Shown here: positions 12,916 through 25,090 of the stretch, piece after piece
How the letters are laid out: every line of letters begins with the position of its first letter
How positions within the stretch are numbered: position 1 is the stretch's first letter
From: Apoda limacodes
Lineage: Eukaryota; Arthropoda; Insecta; Lepidoptera; Limacodidae
Length of the DNA: 64,000 nucleotides
Reading direction: 5' to 3'
Assembly: GCA_946406115.1 (NCBI GenBank)
Contig: OX291553.1
Location: forward strand, 13,335,001 to 13,399,000
Notes under the pieces: model-generated
Seen by the model: only the letters and a program-made list of their open reading frames with translations
What the model was told of the DNA's origin: nothing
The model's database searches: none
Position numbers and translations under genes: made by a program

Positions 12916-15900
12916 TCTACTATCATACCAAAAGTTTGCTCAATCGATACTCGCTAGCGCACTGAAAAAAATATTTAACTAAACTCTTTCAGCTATTTCA
13001 GATATAACCAGAATTTGATTAGACATTTTTAAAGTTATGTTCTTTCTACTATTCGGTTTATCTATAAAAAACAAAACAGTTATTGTTATTTTGAATTGGG
13101 CTAAGTGTAATCAAATGATACCTTACAAAAGTAAACAAACCTAAGTGGTCACAGGTAAATAAACTGTTGATCTAACTTTAATCGTAATCATTAATAATAT
13201 GCAACAAAAACCAAGGCCAAGCTTCTAGCAAATACTTTGATTAGCCACAACAATATTAAACTTTTAACAATGATTTACTGTTTTTAGACATTTTTTGTCA
13301 CATACAACCAATTAATTTGTAGACAAAATCAACTATAATTAAAAAAAAACATCTTTATCAGCTTTATCTAAACAACTGAAGTATTATATATAACCAAACG
13401 ATGTCCAGTACATAGTAATACATAAGAACATTTTATTAAATTCATAAACTAATAACTACAAAATAGTTTTATTACTTTCCCAAAATAATAATTTGTACTT
13501 CGGATTATAGAATTTTACAAATCCTATAAATTTTTCCTCGAATTTATGAGTAGGGTTATTAATATCAACATATAAAGCTTACTAAAAATTACAAAACGTT
13601 TTATTAAAGTGGGAAGATAAAACAGTACGTCATTACAGTGAAGGCCAATTAACGTTTACAAACACCTTTTTAAGAATTAGTGAAGTTTACTAATACGAAT
13701 CAAGGTAGACGTTACGCGTCCTACATCGCGCTATTGAAGTTTCTTTGATAGTTTCGAAGGAAGTAGACCAAGGTGTTCTCGATGCATAACTCCTCACTTG
13801 GCGGGGAATTCCCGATTACCGCCGCTTCACAGTTGGTAACTGAACTGATCTACCAGGAACACGAACCAATTGTTGTCAACCGTACGCTTCGGATAACAGA
13901 GGTTCTATCAGGACCTATCGGTGTAATTAACTAAGGACGTATGCCGTATAACCCCCAACCATTAGGTTTGTTTATAGTTACTTGCAGCCATGGTTTGGGT
14001 TATATGTAAGGAGAAATTCGTGTAAAACATTACTAACTCAATTGGTTTAGGTATAACAGATAATTAGACTAAAGTAAACGCAGATACAGTTAGGTATATT
14101 CAAACAGCAGATCTGTTATCAACATAAGGTATGTGTACTTCAAAATTTTTTTTAACAACTTAACTTAACTAACCAAGATATAACTTAACTTGAGGCAAAG
14201 TATAACGGAACGTTTTTATAAGATGTAAGTAATGTTGTTAAGTAATATACAACATTAATTGTTCAGTTAGAAAATTAACAAAACTGATTTTGGTTAGGTA
14301 TTGCATTAGTTATTACAGGTAGACGAAAGTTTGGTTACATCTAACGAACTATTTTTTTCAGTGCGGGTGTAGTATTATGTAACTATTCCGTCAGTATTAT
14401 AGTACTATGAAACTAGATATAATATAGAGGAGCTACAACTTCTGGATTGACGTTAGGTTTTATCACAACACACGTAAAATAAAGTTAGAGTCAATATGTT
14501 TCATTATGATTTCGGTTATACGAGTTATTCAATTTAAGTTTTTGCAAATTCAGATAGTATCTAAATTATGAATTATTTATGTAAAGAGATGAAATCTTAA
14601 AACGGTGGTGAAAAACAGTCTCTTTTAAAGTATCTACATTTTTAAATCTTCATACGATGTTTCAACATTTTTCATCTCTTATAAGAATTGATGATGATGA
14701 TGAATAAGAATATATGTATATAACGGGATATTACTTAATATACTCATTAAATAATGATAATATACTATAATTTGTTTACTTTTATCTCAAAAGGGATTTC
14801 CAGAGATATTTCGAATGTAGGCTATCATGGTTGAAAATTAAAAGACTTGCAAAATCTTACAACAATGTTGTTTTACAATAATTTTGTGACGCTTATATAA
14901 ACAGACGACATTGATACAAACTTCAAAACCTTTAGGCCCTTAAGGCCACCTTAATCTGCTCCTGTTGTTAAAAATTATAACAGAATTTTCGCTTTAGGCC
15001 CCCTTAACAGGAGCGGACTCCTGTTGTTAAAAATTATAACAGAATTTTCCTGAATTAATTTTTAACCTCAATATAACCCAACCCTGTCGGAAAAAAATTA
15101 TTACACAATTTTCTTGTATTAATTTTTTAACCTTAATATTAAATTTCATGGCCATAACATAACATAGGACTTTGATTTAAACCGAATATCTACCAGACCG
15201 TTTATTATTTATTCTTTGTACATAGATCCTAAACCGGAGAGAGAAACGGTTCCGATTTTGCTATTTGGACATGACACCCTAAAAAATGTTAATTGCATTT
15301 TTTAATGAAATACAAAGCATGGCTATTGAAAATTACTATAAAGACCGTGGCGATGTCGGTCGGTTAACAGCTTCACTGCGCTTAATGTCATAATCCAGCC
15401 AAGTTATAAATACATAAATTCTGACACACTGTACCAATCTTGGCTCATTCTCTTTGGTTGTGAGTCTCTTACAAAATGCCCATTATGTCGATCAACAAAA
15501 TGCCACTTATGTTGAACCATGCGCAGTAAAACGTTTTTGGTTCGTTAGTACTATTGTCCGTTCTGTACCTGAGCAGACGGCCGCCATTTTGGTTCAACTG
15601 CCGCGAACTATACTACACATCCTTTTTATTTATACACTCGGTCATCATCTTTCAAAAATCCGACAACGTCTAGACAGTGATGGCGCCACGACAAAATGTA
15701 TGACTGGCTGCGCATGAAGTCCATCATTGCTGTGTCTTGACGCCTTCGATGGCCAATGTGTGAATAAAATAAATTTTGGCTGTGGTTGTACTGTCTAAAC
15801 ACGCCCTAAGCCATTTCCGAGCTTTGAGCGAGATCGTCATTAGCCTCAATTCTTGATGCACAAGGCGAAACTAAAATGGCGGCACTAAGTCTAGTAAATA

Positions 15901-16315
15901 AAAATGCATTAAGTGCTTCTCTTTATTTAACAAAGAACGAAGTACCTCCTTTTCATTTTCCGTATGTTGAAATAAAAGTGTATTAAAGAAAGAGAATTAA
16001 GAGGGGGTATAAAGGTAAACTGTCCTAATTATATTGAATTATAATAGTACTTCAATCATGTCTAGATAAATAATAAAAACACATAGATACTCCATTATAT
16101 TTCCAAGGTCTGGTTTGGTCTGATTAGCGAAATTATAAATGCAATAAAATTGTCTCGATCTTTAAATCACAATCTTACCACAAATTTTTGGAAATTTTTG
16201 TTTTATTTTTATAACGGTACTGAAATATAGCTGAAATTTCATTATAATATTTTTTAATACAGAACCTAGGCGTGTTATTAGCAAGTTTACAATGCACAAA
16301 ATAATATTCGAGTTA
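12916..16315. other. AT-rich non-coding sequence
   Basis: No supported gene. At 14955-15060 a short duplication is visible: ctcctgttgttaaaaattat followed by aacagaattttc occurs twice about 62 bp apart. Around 13690-13970 base composition rises toward 45% GC without a recognisable reading frame; it could be a decayed exon or element, but nothing identifies it. Confidence 0.5.
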
Positions 16316-16317
16316 TT

Positions 16318-16573
16318 AAATAAATAAATATTTTTGGATATTACACACAGCGCAGTCTGGCCCAAAAGTAAGCAAAGCTTATGTTATGGATACCAGACAA
16401 CGGATACAAAGACAAATATTACTTTTTTTTTGTAAATACAAACATATCATACATAATTACACCCAGTCTTAAGACAAATACAAATGTTTATTACATAAAT
16501 GTTTGTCCAGTGCGGGAATCGAACCCACACCCTCTGCACAGCAGTCGGCCACACTACCAACTAGGCTGCGAGG
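16318..16573 (-). mobile_element. tRNA-derived SINE, minus orientation
   Basis: This is an inverted copy of the SINE at 5676-5940. The plus strand shows the ATTT-type tail first (near 16318), then tggataccagacaacggata, and finally cgggaatcgaacccacaccc, the complement of the B box. The two copies differ by small indels in the middle, so they are old independent insertions rather than a recent duplication. Confidence 0.8.
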
Positions 16574-17689
16574 TTGTCTAATTTAAATTTAAATTAAAAA
16601 TTTAAACATATTTTTGTTAAATGACAAGCTGCTTTGTTGAACGACCTATTCTATATTCTAACTTTATTGGTATAAACAATATTCAAATGGTTATTGCAAC
16701 TCATTTTATGCTAAAATAAATAAAGAATCTTAGTGAACCAAGCAATCATTTTAATTGTATTGCCGTAAAAATCGCATTATTTTAACTTTAAGTAATAGGT
16801 ATACCATTTGCACAATACATGCAGAACACAAACCGAATTAATTTATTAACTTTCCTTGCAGGGTTATCGTGGTTGGTTGGTTGGTTAGGAAGTGATTGAC
16901 TTACACATGTAAACTTTTGCATGAAAAATGTTTATCAAAATTAAATACTGTGACAACTATTATATAATATATATTTCTAGGGATTCTTCTTTAACTCATA
17001 CAAAATTATTTTTACCACAAAGATTCTGAGTATTTGTAAGAACCCTTTGTAGAATTTCAGAACTTTTGCCATGGTAATTTTATAATGCATCGTACACGAT
17101 TCTGTAGCTTTTGCTGTGTAGAGTACATTTGGCTCGAGGAGGCGAGCGCCGTCATCGTTGATAGCATCTTTGTGATTTATCACAAGATACCGCCTCTAAC
17201 TTAGGTCTGATATATCTATTTTGTAAGATTTTTCTTTCGAAATTGTTTGAAAACATGTTATACCTATACTAGTAGGTACATAGACTTCGTAAAACTGCGA
17301 GACATGACCAACGTGATTTCATTTAGTATACAGTTTTTCCTAGTATAAAAAATTACCTTGTAAAGATTCAATTCGCCATATCTTTACTTTTTTGTCAATG
17401 TATATTATTATATTTTTTATAATATTGTACTAACAATTTGTATATTTGTTTGTGGGTAGGTGATAAATATCTGCAACTACTGAACCGATTTAAAAAATAG
17501 TTAAATAATATAAAGCCACTAAGTAAGTGTTACTGAGGCTATAAAATGTTTTGGTAACAATAAGGTATTAGTTTGAAATATCAATGTTAGCCCAGGGGAG
17601 TAACGGCCACCGCACTCTATCAAGACTAAAAAGTATAAAATAATAAATCTTATAAAAACATTTAAAAACCACGCTTATAAAAATTAACT

Positions 17690-17905
17690 ATTTTTTTTTT
17701 ATATACCACGAAGGTGGCAAACGAGCTAGCGGCCCGCCTGAATGTAAGCAGTCACCGCAGCCTATGGAAGCTTGTAACACCTGGAGCATCACACGCGCGT
17801 TACCGACCCTTCAAATATCTAATAACATCTTTCTTGAAGAAACCCATATTGAGTCCTTAGAGAAAACCCTGGCAGAGAAATCATTCCACAACCTTAGTGC
17901 TACTT
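17690..17905 (-). mobile_element. LINE 3' end, minus orientation
   Basis: Starting from a T-run (the complement of the poly-A tail) the plus strand reads tataccacgaaggtggcaaa, then cggcccgcctgaatgtaagc and taccgaccctt. On the minus strand the coding remnant includes LWNDFSARVFSKDS, comparable with LWNELPAKVCSKD in the copy at 4345-4830. It is 5'-truncated and carries in-frame damage. Confidence 0.7.
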
Positions 17906-18059
17906 TATATTTAGTATTTTATTCATACCTATAAGCCTCTTGATTACAATTACAAGAGATTACAATGATAAAGACTTTATTGTATACTTGCAGTAGCTAA
18001 GAACTTAACTTTCTATTTTGTATCGATATATTTTTTGAAGTGAAAACTTCTTTAGCGGC

Positions 18060-18300
18060 GTTGTGCACTTTTTTTGGTATGGGTAAAAAATGTTAAACTC
18101 GCGTCAGGTCACGTGTCCTGATCGAAAATTCATATAAAATTCGTAAGACGGAACTCGCGGCAGATTTCTTTACATTTGGTTAGTTTTTGTGATGGGTAAA
18201 AAATGATAAACTCTCGTCAGACTGATCATCAGACGGAAACTAAAATGCCACGCCATAAAAATTCGCAAGACGGAAACTATAATGCCACACCTATTTAAGA
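18060..18300 (+). repeat. dispersed repeat with CACGTG-centred palindrome
   Basis: Two related sub-units of about 115 bp each begin with atgggtaaaaaatgntaaac (near 18079 and 18193). The first includes the near palindrome gtcaggtcacgtgtcctgat. An inverted copy lies at 24897-25090 with the same sub-units in reverse order. No reading frame is present; family and mobility are unknown. Confidence 0.6.
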
Positions 18301-18426
18301 ATATGGCGATTATGAGTAGTACAGGGAGGTTGGATATAGGATTTTAATTCTATGACAGATTGACAAATATACTACGTCAAAAAAGTTAATAAAGAAACAT
18401 TATTATTTCTTGACAATTTTAAAGAC

Positions 18427-18815
18427 ATGTCTTGTAACATATTTAAGTGTTAAGCGCGAATTGTGTGTTCTCAAACTCAAATCAAACTTAATTCAAGTAG
18501 GTTTCTAAGAAAACTTTTTATCGTCAATACAATGTAAACAATATTAATTTCTGCCAAAAAGAGCTGGCAAGAAGTTCCATTTAAAGTAGTAATACAATAC
18601 ATTGATTAGCTAATTGCTAAAGAGTATACAATATGTACTAATACAATAGGTAATAAAAAATAAGTAAGTAAGATACTAAAAACAAAGTCAAACCTGTAAT
18701 TTTTTTTTGTTTTTATGTAGCATAGGGGGCATTAAGGATATTGTTTCTGTACAATTAAATATGACGTATGAGTTGTCTTGTAACATATTTGAATGTTAAG
18801 CGCGAATCGTGTGTA
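18427..18815. repeat. pair of direct repeats flanking a repeat insertion
   Basis: The words tgtcttgtaacatatttaag and gtgttaagcgcgaattgtgt at 18427-18466 recur as tgtcttgtaacatatttgaa and tgttaagcgcgaatcgtgtg at 18773-18812, about 346 bp apart. Between them is text beginning caaatcaaacttaattcaag, which resembles the repeat at 31843-31990. This is either a segmental duplication or a long target duplication around an insertion. Confidence 0.5.
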
Positions 18816-18839
18816 AAGGTTTTCACTTCTGCCGGCACT

Positions 18840-19140
18840 ACTGGAGTGCAACAAATTTTTTTTCTGACTGGTACATCGTTTTCCAAATTTTTTTTACCAA
18901 TTCATTTTGTATCAAAGTAATTCGGGATGGTATTTGACTAAATATGAAGTCTAAGGTACACGTTTGGGTCTTTGATGAAGTTTAAAAATGTTAGAATACA
19001 AACAGAAAAGGACGGTTTCAGCGTTTTCAAAAATCATCCAATAAATAGTGGATGAATATTTGTTGGTAGTTTCGTTATTTCTAAGGTTAATTACTGACAT
19101 CATCGCACATAGCATAATTTTAATCACCACTAACAACTAT
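18840..19140 (-). pseudogene. ionotropic receptor paralogue fragment
   Basis: On the minus strand the segment near 18860-18985 reads CTLDFIFSQIPSRITLIQNE followed by KTMYQSEK. This aligns with CNLNFIFTQIACPITLVHNE and KTIYQSEN in the N-terminal region of the receptor pseudogene at 19997-21885. The DNA is also alignable, for example tctgactggtacatcgtttt against tctgattggtatatcgtttt. Only the part just after the signal-peptide region survives; the upstream side (to about 19140) is open but not clearly alignable. It implies that a second, tandemly arranged copy of the receptor gene once lay 2.5 kb downstream and was mostly lost. Confidence is moderate because the match spans only about 45 codons. 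Confidence 0.6.
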
Positions 19141-19295
19141 ATTGTATAAAATAAGATCAGATAAAATTGTGCTGTTTTTATAAGAAACAAAATAATAAAT
19201 TAATAATCTATTATTAGATAGAACAATATTCACTACTGTTATGCCTAGCCAGGAGAGACAAAAAAAACTTTCGCAAGTGTGCGAGGCACACTAAG

Positions 19296-19919
19296 GGTGA
19301 TAGCAGACACAAGGCGGGCGCGTGTGCGGGTGCGTCTAGTTTTAACATATTGAATCGCGCTCCATAAACACACCGATCGTGTCGCGCTTGGCTGTTACAG
19401 TCGTGACCGCGGGCGCGGGTGAACGTGGTGGGTGGCTAGGTTAACGTGACTAGGTTTCTCCCGTACAATCTGCCTGTATCGGCCACACCGGACAGTATAC
19501 TGTTTAGTCGCTTGTTACTGGCGGGTGAGATAAACCATTTTTTTATCTACGCGCCTCAAAAATGGAAATAAATACGGTGGAATTTATATCACAATCTTTT
19601 GCCTAATTTATTTAAAGTACTTATTACATTATTAGATTATTATAGACATTCTTGTATATTTATAAAATTTGTCAGGATGCAACCTTAACTCTGCATAAAT
19701 CGTGTTGAATCATTCATATTATGTATTCCAGATTTCACATAACAAATTTTCCGTTGAAGGTATAAATTTTCCATTAACAAAATGTCTTCTTTATCCATTA
19801 TATAAACTGTCCAATGTTTTATTACGTCTGAACTGCCAGTATCTCGAGCGCTGACTGTGACCAGTGCGCGCGCGCCTTTCCCCGCACACGCACCCACGCC
19901 CGCTTTGTGGCTGTTTGGG
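19296..19919. mobile_element. CpG-rich MITE-like element between receptor remnants
   Basis: The left end carries cagacacaaggcgggcg and the right end cgcccgctttgtggctg, which pair as imperfect inverted repeats. They continue into further GC-rich partly complementary text (gtgtgcgggtgcg / cgcacacgcaccc). Both ends are flanked by cactaag (19289-19295 and 19920-19926), a candidate 7-8 bp target duplication. The interior has GC-rich islands (cgcgggcgcgggtg near 19408) quite unlike the surroundings. I infer a non-autonomous DNA transposon, possibly hAT-like from the duplication length; no transposase is encoded. Confidence 0.5.
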
Positions 19920-19996
19920 CACTAAGAAGCAACATAACTTACAATATTATAGAGCTAGGGTATCTGTATTTTTTAATAAAAAAAGTGTCTTACATA

Positions 19997-21885
19997 TTAA
20001 TGACGATATTTTAAACGAATTTCACAAAAGAATACGACGACAGATATAAAGTATCCTGTGTAAAGGATCCCAACAACTCCTCTTAGATCCGCATTAGAAA
20101 CTGCACTAAATATTTTTTTCTTGCGTTCACTGGAGTATTCGTACCAAAGGCTTTGTGAAAAGTACAAATCTTTTAAAAACTTCTGAGGTAGACCTGCAGC
20201 TAAAAGAAGATTGTAATTATTACGTAAAATTGCCAAGTTTGCGTGGCCTTTTTTTATGTACCCGCTTCTGTAAGACAATGAAAAGGGTTCACGAAATCGA
20301 AACAGAAGCATACTATCATGAACATATACATTGTCGGATTCGTATCTAAATCTTCCTTTATAGATATCGAAAATATGCTAAGGTATTATAGTATCCGCTT
20401 TGTGATTATCAGCCACTAACTCTAGAGCCTGAAGTGCTGATTTAGCTACCATAAAGTTTTTAAATATTCCAGAATATACATTTTCATCAAACTGCGAATA
20501 GAAATTATAACTGAGAGCAGAAATGTAGACCGTGTAGTTATCTGAAACAAGTTCCTTAATTGTGGAAACTTGTCATAAGCGCTTTGGTTTTGTAAAAATA
20601 CTAATGACGTGGGTGTTATAAATAATAGCCATGAACCAACCAAAGAAAGCTAAGGTCACGAAAAACCAGCGCACTTTGTCCCGATTACCCATGCTACATG
20701 TGTGGCCAAGATAATATCCGAGAATTTTTAAACATATACTACTGATATTAGTGTCTGGGACTAGTTTGAATATCTTTGCGATTATTACAAAAAGGATTAA
20801 TGTTATATACTAACGCTCATATAAATATAATGATTTCGTACAGGTATGAGTGGTTTCCATTTTTCTAAGTATTTAGCCTTAATGGTTACAATTATTAATG
20901 TATCTATCTTTGGGAAAATGTAATCAAATCTTTGTAAACGGACTTCGGAAAGGATTATAGGCCCCAAGATTCCATGTATTTCTTCCGTTTCCATTTGGCT
21001 AACAGTACTATAAACTGAGTTATTACTTAAAACTGTTCCTATGTGTTCCTTTGAACTACGAATATATCTAATATTAATATTAGTCGTTTCTTGAACTACT
21101 TGTAGCAATCTTTCTTCATAGCCAAGTGTGAAATATTTAGGAATTTTCTTCGAAAAATCTTTCAGATTATTGACGGTTAAGTTGTTACGAATGCAAAATT
21201 TCATGGGGCAGCCGGCTGAAGGGTGGGTAAGTGTGTCATTTAAGTAATTTTTGATGTCTTTATTTAAAGTGCCATAGGAACAATTATTGACCTCAATGTT
21301 TTCGGGATTATACGTGCACTTGGTTGAATCTTTGAAATAGTTATACTTCAGTATTTTGGGTGTACCTTCTTCAAGTTTAGTTACTACTAAAACTTTGTGG
21401 ATATATAGATAAATCAAAGTGCGAAAAAGATTATTGATGTTATCTCTAGTAGCGCTGTTGACGTCAATAATAAAAAAAGCTCTTGGGTTCCAAAAAGCGT
21501 CTCTTCTTAACTCATCCAAATTTAATTGTGTAAAATTTTCCATTACAATCATATAGACTTTATGGTGTACATTCGGTAGGTCAGATCTTAGTTTTCTGTT
21601 TACTATCGATACCATATTTTCTGATTGGTATATCGTTTTACAAAAGTCACCATTCAACTCATTGTGTACCAAAGTAATTGGACAAGCTATTTGGGTAAAT
21701 ATGAAGTTTAGGTTACACTTTTGGCTTTTAGTTATATGTAGACTATTTTTTTTGTGTACTAATATTTTTTCACTAATGATTGTTCCACTCACAACTACAA
21801 TTTTAAACGTCAGCATGATTAACATATTAAGAAACAACCCTTTTTGAGTAGCCATTTTACAAAAATTTTGAAAGAACTTGTTCAT
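19997..21885 (-). pseudogene. divergent ionotropic receptor (IR) pseudogene
   Basis: This is an intronless receptor related to ionotropic glutamate receptors, the insect IR family of membrane chemoreceptor channels. The ORF from 21885 to 20803 encodes a hydrophobic signal-like start (about residues 15-35), an extracellular N-terminal domain and the S1 ligand-binding half (GYEERLLQVVQETTNINIRY, then GPIILSEVRLQRFDYIFP). Reading then moves to another frame near 20815. There it gives the first membrane helix (YITLILFVIIAKIFKLV), the pore and second helix (VRWFFVTLAFFGWFMAIIYN), the S2 half, and a last helix (GVVGILYTGYFISVVVFFCE) before a stop at 19997. Two in-frame stops interrupt the second part: TGA at 20573-20575 and TAG at 20378-20380. 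With the frameshift these make a functional protein unlikely. Domain order and length fit the family; which IR subgroup it belongs to is not determined. The lack of introns resembles the rapidly evolving divergent IRs. A paralogue fragment lies downstream at 18840-19140. Confidence 0.82.
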
Positions 21886-24020
21886 TCAAAAAATTGCAGC
21901 ATTGCAACACCTACGAGATTGATTCCGTTCAAAACGAACTGTTTTATGGCAGTCATAACATAACAGACACCCATAATTAAATTCTTTAATTTTAGAAACA
22001 AAATGTTTAAAAATTAAACTTTGTTGAAAGGTATTTTATTACTCTTATTATAGGGCCTCGTATCAGCAAAAGCAATAATTTTATGAAGAGTAATTTCGTA
22101 AAAACACACAATATAGTAAATTTAACGCTCAAAGGCGTTTGTTTCATAATGATTATTACAAATTTCACAAAACGCTTTAGAAAATTTAGTCAAAAAACCC
22201 TTTTATTTATAAATAGTTTCAAGAGGAAGAACAAGGTATATATAAACTTATTTAGGTAATCGTTATGATGGTCCTAATTTAAGACCTCTGCGGCGACTCC
22301 AACCAACCTGCTCTGTTAATATGGTCTTAACTAATCGTTATGTAATTCAATGTTATTTGTGTTAATTAATGAATAAGAAGCTCCTACTCGCAAAGTACCA
22401 ATCGACCAATATGCAATCCAAAAGGACTTATACTCAAAAAGACCAGTACTCAAAAGGACTTAAACGAAATATGACGAAGAGAAAAGAAAATACTGTTATT
22501 TTTAAAATTGCCTCGATCACAACCGAGTGACAATCGAGTGATTGACTGACTAAATTAGAATGTAATGCTTTTATCTACTAACATGAATTGTCGTTTAAGA
22601 ATGAGAAAAATCTTAAAAGAAACATCGATGTAAATATTCTCTTACATTTTACTTAATAACTGGTTTCAATTGCCAGCCCTTGAATGTGTAAAATATTGGG
22701 TATGGAATGTTGGGTAAGAAAGATCGAGCGACGCTTCTTTACTCCACATTTGTAATATTTCAATTTTCCGTGCACTCAATTTGCTATCGAGTAAATTTTA
22801 TGGAACGTCCCAGTTTCAGTAGTTTATGGTTGACATTCATGCAGTAAAAAACACTTTATAAGGAGGTAGTGTATTCAGGGGGTGTTATTTCGAATGCTAG
22901 GGTGTGTATTTACATTAAATAAAAATCGGTCGAATGCGAGTCGGACTCACGCAACGTGGGTTCCATACCATCATTTACGTAATTTAAGAACACAAACAAA
23001 AACAAAAAGTATGTCGCTAAGCGGCTGACCATCCAATGACTGATTAAGCACGGCGTTGCTTAATTTCAAATATCGATTTCAATAAACAAATGTGTAACTG
23101 TTTCTCTTAATAATCTAGACTTCTTTCGGTAGATGACGCTGATATGTTAATTTAACCCAGCGCTCCATTTAAGTTTTACAAGTTACATAGATTATTTATT
23201 TTTTACCGTTATTTGAAAAATTACATAGATTAAATTTTTTAACAATAACATGACGTCTAAGGCATAAATATCGGAATCTCGGAATAACGTAATTCCGGAA
23301 TCTCGGAACGTAAAGTCTGATATTATAATTCCGATACTAAGTGATCCAATATCGTAACATCGGAATTATTCAAATTTTACATTTCAGTGTTTAAATAAAG
23401 CGTATACGTTAACAGCTCTCGCCCATGTAATGCATACAATGTACTGAATGTTGCCTTAAGGCCTTAATCTATTTATTTATTCGCATTCACTCACACTTAG
23501 AAGAATTACTCAAAACTTGAGGAAAACAAAGTATACCATAATGTTATAACATAAACTTTGTTTTCAGGCGTATGAAAGAAACGTGACCCATTGATGACCA
23601 TACTTTATGTTTATGTTTAATGTATACAGATGAAATACGTGCCGTAACTACCACTTGCAGGTAATATGCGTTGCCTAACAAGCGTGTGGTGATTTGGTTG
23701 AGAGTCCAACGAGAGTGGTGGTTGCCACCCCTTCTCGGTGGTGTTAATTTTTTTCTTCAAAATAATCAGATATTTCAGATATCGATAGCCTTATTTTATG
23801 AAAAAAATGTTCTATAAAGTTTTTCAAAAAACCCAATACTTTTCAAGTTATTGGCAATTGAAAATTCGGATATTTTTCACGTTTTTCATCGGTTTTTTGC
23901 AAATATCTCCAAAAATATGCATTTTAACGAAAATTTTTAATGAACAAAATTGTAGCAGGTAAAAAACTGAACAAATCGGTTTTTTATCAAGTGTTCTAAG
24001 TGCAATATTAAGCTAGATAT
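21886..24020. other. AT-rich non-coding sequence
   Basis: No supported gene. At 22925-22975 the text gtcgaatgcgagtcggactc and gtgggttccataccat is another fragment of the dispersed repeat noted at 2.2, 7.1 and 11.5 kb. At 23260-23370 the words cggaatctcggaa and taattccg recur several times. From about 23740 onward the sequence may already belong to the repeat annotated next, but only the part from 24022 is confirmed by a second copy. Confidence 0.55.
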
Positions 24021-24021
24021 G

Positions 24022-24890
24022 AAAGATCAAAGCCGTTTTTTTATTTTGACTGAAATTTAATCGATGTATTCAATGCCATCTAGCGGCGAGCAGATTAATT
24101 TTATGCACTTTAATGAAATAAGGTTTTGTAGCGCTACAAATAAGCTTTAAAATGAGCACTGTTAAAAGTCTTTTGCATGTAAAATGAGTGAGCTGTAATG
24201 CAAATCAGAGGAACATCTAATGGTTTTGTCTTTTGAATCAATGGGTTCATAAGTGCCATTTCCACCAAAATTAAAATTAATCGTATTTCGTCTAGAATTA
24301 ACTTTAATATAAAGAGTTTGATAGATTCTAGCAGTTTGGCTGCTTTAGAACACATATTTTTCAAAAAAATCACGACTTTAAGAAAAAAAAAATTTCGAAT
24401 TTTTACAAAAACCGCATTCTTTCCATAATATCTCAAAAATGATGAAAGATACGTATAAAAGTATAATGATAAAAAATGTAGGTCTTTTTCTGACAAAAAA
24501 ATTGTTTTTTTTTTTTCTGTCACACAAAAATTGACATGAAGAGCGCGCGCGCGGCTGCTCAATCACTGTCTCTCGAGCCCTTTGACCCTTCACCGTTTTA
24601 AAATTAAAGGTTTTTCACTATATGTATATTGTAATGAAAAAAGTTGTAGCTCAAAAGATCAAAATTGAAGGAGTTATGGTCCAAAAACTAATCGTATTTT
24701 TTTTACTTAGTAATATTTGGAGCAAAGTGAAAGTACACAGTAATAGAGACCCATATATATTGGAAACGTAGGCTTGAATACATACCAACGTTCATATATG
24801 TATATATAACATATTTGAATGAAGGTAAGTACGTGTATTGCTCGGAGGGGCCAACCATCATATATATTGACTGTTTTAATTTAGGGGTTT
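24022..24890 (+). repeat. dispersed repeat R, copy 1
   Basis: About 770-870 bp are shared with 53580-54350. Shared words include aatgccatctagcggcgagc, taagctttaaaatgagcact, gagctgtaatgcaaat, tagattctagcagtttggct, ccctttgacccttcaccgtt and tttggagcaaagtgaaagta. The two copies differ by substitutions and by indels, such as a stretch near 24400-24540 that is reduced in the other copy. No conserved reading frame is evident, though a minus-strand stretch near 24134-24420 is open in both. It is a mobile element of unknown class or a fragment of a larger one. Confidence 0.65.
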
Positions 24891-24896
24891 TTTTAA

Positions 24897-25090
24897 TTAT
24901 GGCGTGGCATTATGGTTTCCGTCTGACGATCAGTCTGACGCGAGTTTATCATTTTTTACCCATTTCAAAAACTAACCTAATGTAAATAAATCTGACCCGA
25001 GTTCCGTCTTATGAATTATATGTATTTTCGATCAGGACACGTGACCTGACGCGATTTTAACATTTTTTACTCATACCTTATGTAATTTTT
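24897..25090 (-). repeat. inverted copy of the CACGTG-palindrome repeat
   Basis: On the minus strand this matches 18060-18300: atcaggacacgtgacctgac is the complement of the core at 18103-18124, and gtttatcattttttacccat matches both sub-units. It abuts the end of repeat R copy 1, whose second copy at 54.35 kb lacks it, so the two are separate elements. Confidence 0.6.

Noticed and set aside
23260..23370. cggaatctcggaa repeats as a regulatory array or CRISPR-like structure
   Set aside because: Irregular spacing, no uniform repeat-spacer pattern, and the genome is evidently eukaryotic.
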